In this document: one piece after another, positions 26,836-28,032 of the stretch | How positions within the stretch are numbered: the first letter of the stretch is position 1 | Layout: the number at the start of each line of letters is the position of its first letter | Virus record (IMG/VR): IMGVR_UViG_3300037585_005106 | Span: 1-28,032 of that record | Source: a virus | Strand: one strand, 5' to 3' | Length of the DNA stretch: 28,032 bases | Notes under the pieces: generated by a model | What the model was told of the DNA's origin: nothing | What the model saw: only the letters and a program-made list of their open reading frames with translations | The model's database searches: none | Program-made: the position numbers and the translations under genes

Positions 26836-28032
26836 CTATTTAGTAAACCATTTTGTTGCCTCTTCAGGAGCTTTAGATTTTTCAAGTCCTCTTAACACTG
26901 GAACCAAATCTTGAAATTGCTTTTTTATCTTCCGGTCTCCCTTTTCAAACCTACCTGTTTTTCGTTGATAGTGGATACGCTTATCTTCAATAGGAAAACC
27001 TACAGCATGAGGTATTTCATATCTTAAGACTTGATTAAGAATTCCTAACCCGCCTTCTAAAGGTCGTATAGTTGCTGCAGGAGATTTAGCCATTCTAATT
27101 ATGTCTTCATACCCAAATAGAGGATTCCATTGCATCATCTCTGTTTGATAACGCTTAGCTTGATATAGCATAAAATTACTTGCCCAAGTCTCGTCATCGT
27201 CATCCAGATTTGATAGAGCCGCAACAATTGCAGCTGCTACAGCAATAGAAGATAGCTCAACTGCAGTACGTTTAACATTTTGCTTTTCCATATCGGTCAT
27301 AACATCATAGATAGATGCTAGATTAGGAGTTCCTTTACGCCAGGCTTCCATAATCATTCCTGCAGTAGTTCTATACATACCTTGAGTAAGAACTCCCATC
27401 TCTTCATCAGCATGTATTGTGTCCATATGACCAAAACGTCTTCTAATACCAGGCACAGCATAACGTCTGAATAGCATAAATAGTCTACCATACCAACGTC
27501 TTTCTAGCATAGAGCTATCAAAACTTCCTTTAGTTTGGTTGGTACGACGTGCAATACCTCGTAATTGATGTATAACATCTGACTGATTTGCATTTGCTAC
27601 TCGTGGATCCATAGACATGCGGCCCTTTTCATCAATGATTAGCATATCATAAAGATCTGCAGGCTTTCCTTGTTCGTTTAGAATTGGATTTCCATTAGCG
27701 TCTTTTGCTTTAGTTGCATGCAGTAAAGCTAACATTCTAGTAGCAGCCATTTCATGTTCAGCAGCTTGCTGTAGTACCATTAAGCTGCCTGTATCCATAG
27801 CTTTTCGGAATTTAGATCCTACTAATCTTTGCCCTTCTCTGTCTGTAACTTCAGTTAAAGCATCAAAGAATTCCATAGCCTTACCGAGCTTAGTTTCAGG
27901 TTGGAATTTACCGACATCTTTTAATGCGGCACCTTCTGACCAATACTGACTTTTAGCCCAGGCAATATCTCCTGCACTGTAGAATTCTCCAGCTATACCT
28001 TCTTGAAGATTAGTCATATTATCCAATACTGA
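26836..28032 (-). CDS. Large virion protein, C-terminal part (runs off right edge)
   Basis: The minus frame is open from the right edge (codons TCA GTA TTG GAT AAT ATG ACT) to TAA at 26836. The reading frame has no stop at the edge, so a longer protein upstream is likely. The visible ~400 residues are rich in helices and Gln/Arg/Met. They include an amphipathic basic region (MLFRRYAVPGIRRRFGHMDT), a hydrophobic segment of about 18 residues (ELSSIAVAAAIVAAL), an acidic stretch (LDDDDETWAS) and a positively charged C-terminus. In crAss-like phages very large proteins (RNA polymerase and ejected capsid-cargo proteins) end in such a position. This looks like the tail end of one of these, a structural or ejected cargo protein. 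The exact family cannot be named. Confidence 0.6.
   Translation of the reverse strand, partial: SVLDNMTNLQEGIAGEFYSAGDIAWAKSQYWSEGAALKDVGKFQPETKLGKAMEFFDALTEVTDREGQRLVGSKFRKAMDTGSLMVLQQAAEHEMAATRMLALLHATKAKDANGNPILNEQGKPADLYDMLIIDEKGRMSMDPRVANANQSDVIHQLRGIARRTNQTKGSFDSSMLERRWYGRLFMLFRRYAVPGIRRRFGHMDTIHADEEMGVLTQGMYRTTAGMIMEAWRKGTPNLASIYDVMTDMEKQNVKRTAVELSSIAVAAAIVAALSNLDDDDETWASNFMLYQAKRYQTEMMQWNPLFGYEDIIRMAKSPAATIRPLEGGLGILNQVLRYEIPHAVGFPIEDKRIHYQRKTGRFEKGDRKIKKQFQDLVPVLRGLEKSKAPEEATKWFTK

Noticed and set aside
1-28032. tRNA genes, CRISPR arrays, insertion sequences, reverse transcriptase/diversity-generating element
   Set aside because: No T-arm-like structures with acceptor stems, no regularly spaced repeats, no transposase or RT motifs and no template repeats were seen on reading both strands.

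Overview
The window looks like the central part of a tailed phage genome, most probably a crAss-like phage (order Crassvirales) infecting a Bacteroidetes host. The case rests on gene content and layout. A portal, large terminase, HU/IHF-like protein and other small packaging-side genes lie on the minus strand. A family A polymerase, DnaB-type helicase, DnaG-like primase, SSB, Sak4-like ATPase, FEN nuclease, uracil-DNA glycosylase and rIIA/rIIB homologues lie on the plus strand. A large virion protein enters from the right edge on the minus strand. Start codons lack Shine-Dalgarno sequences, several promoters fit the Bacteroidetes pattern TTTG-N19-21-TAnnTTTG, and the DNA is AT-rich. TAA, TAG and TGA all end genes, so the standard code is used. 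Family names come from motif reading alone; no database search was run.

Layout: 1-5445 (minus) is a tightly overlapping packaging operon read from a promoter at about 5468-5499. It begins with a GroES-like co-chaperonin, continues through small unknown, HTH, zinc-finger and HU/IHF-like genes to TerL and the portal, and runs off the left edge. 5446-5907 has no convincing protein gene. It holds a GC-rich block of about 350 bases full of inverted repeats, a candidate structured RNA. 5908-6165 (minus) carries two tiny genes. 6166-6336 is the divergent control region. 6337-8115 (plus) is a cassette of tiny membrane, lipoprotein and unknown genes chained by ATGA overlaps, with repeated DNA elements in front of it. 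8200-9119 carries a conserved-looking unknown protein and an AT-hook protein.

9201-18768 (plus) is the replication and recombination module: PolA, a DnaA-domain-IV protein, an SF2 helicase, a DnaB-like helicase, a Sak4-like ATPase, SSB, primase and a DUF1064-like nuclease. 18905-23507 holds two unknown genes followed by rIIA-like and rIIB-like proteins. 23571-26813 holds the FEN nuclease, an unknown protein, UDG, a dATP/dGTP diphosphohydrolase-domain protein and a ParB-fold-like protein. At 26804-26823 a terminator separates these from the converging virion gene at 26836-28032, which is cut by the window edge.

The main things to follow up are: the structured intergenic block (5521-5870); 32-base repeats in front of the early genes, with a shorter core copy at 18842, which could be promoters for a phage RNA polymerase; an apparently twice-frameshifted small gene (6894-7105); the chain of micro-genes; two sites where the -33 promoter element sits in the loop, or at the loop edge, of an intrinsic terminator; and a stand-alone DnaA domain IV protein in the replication block.
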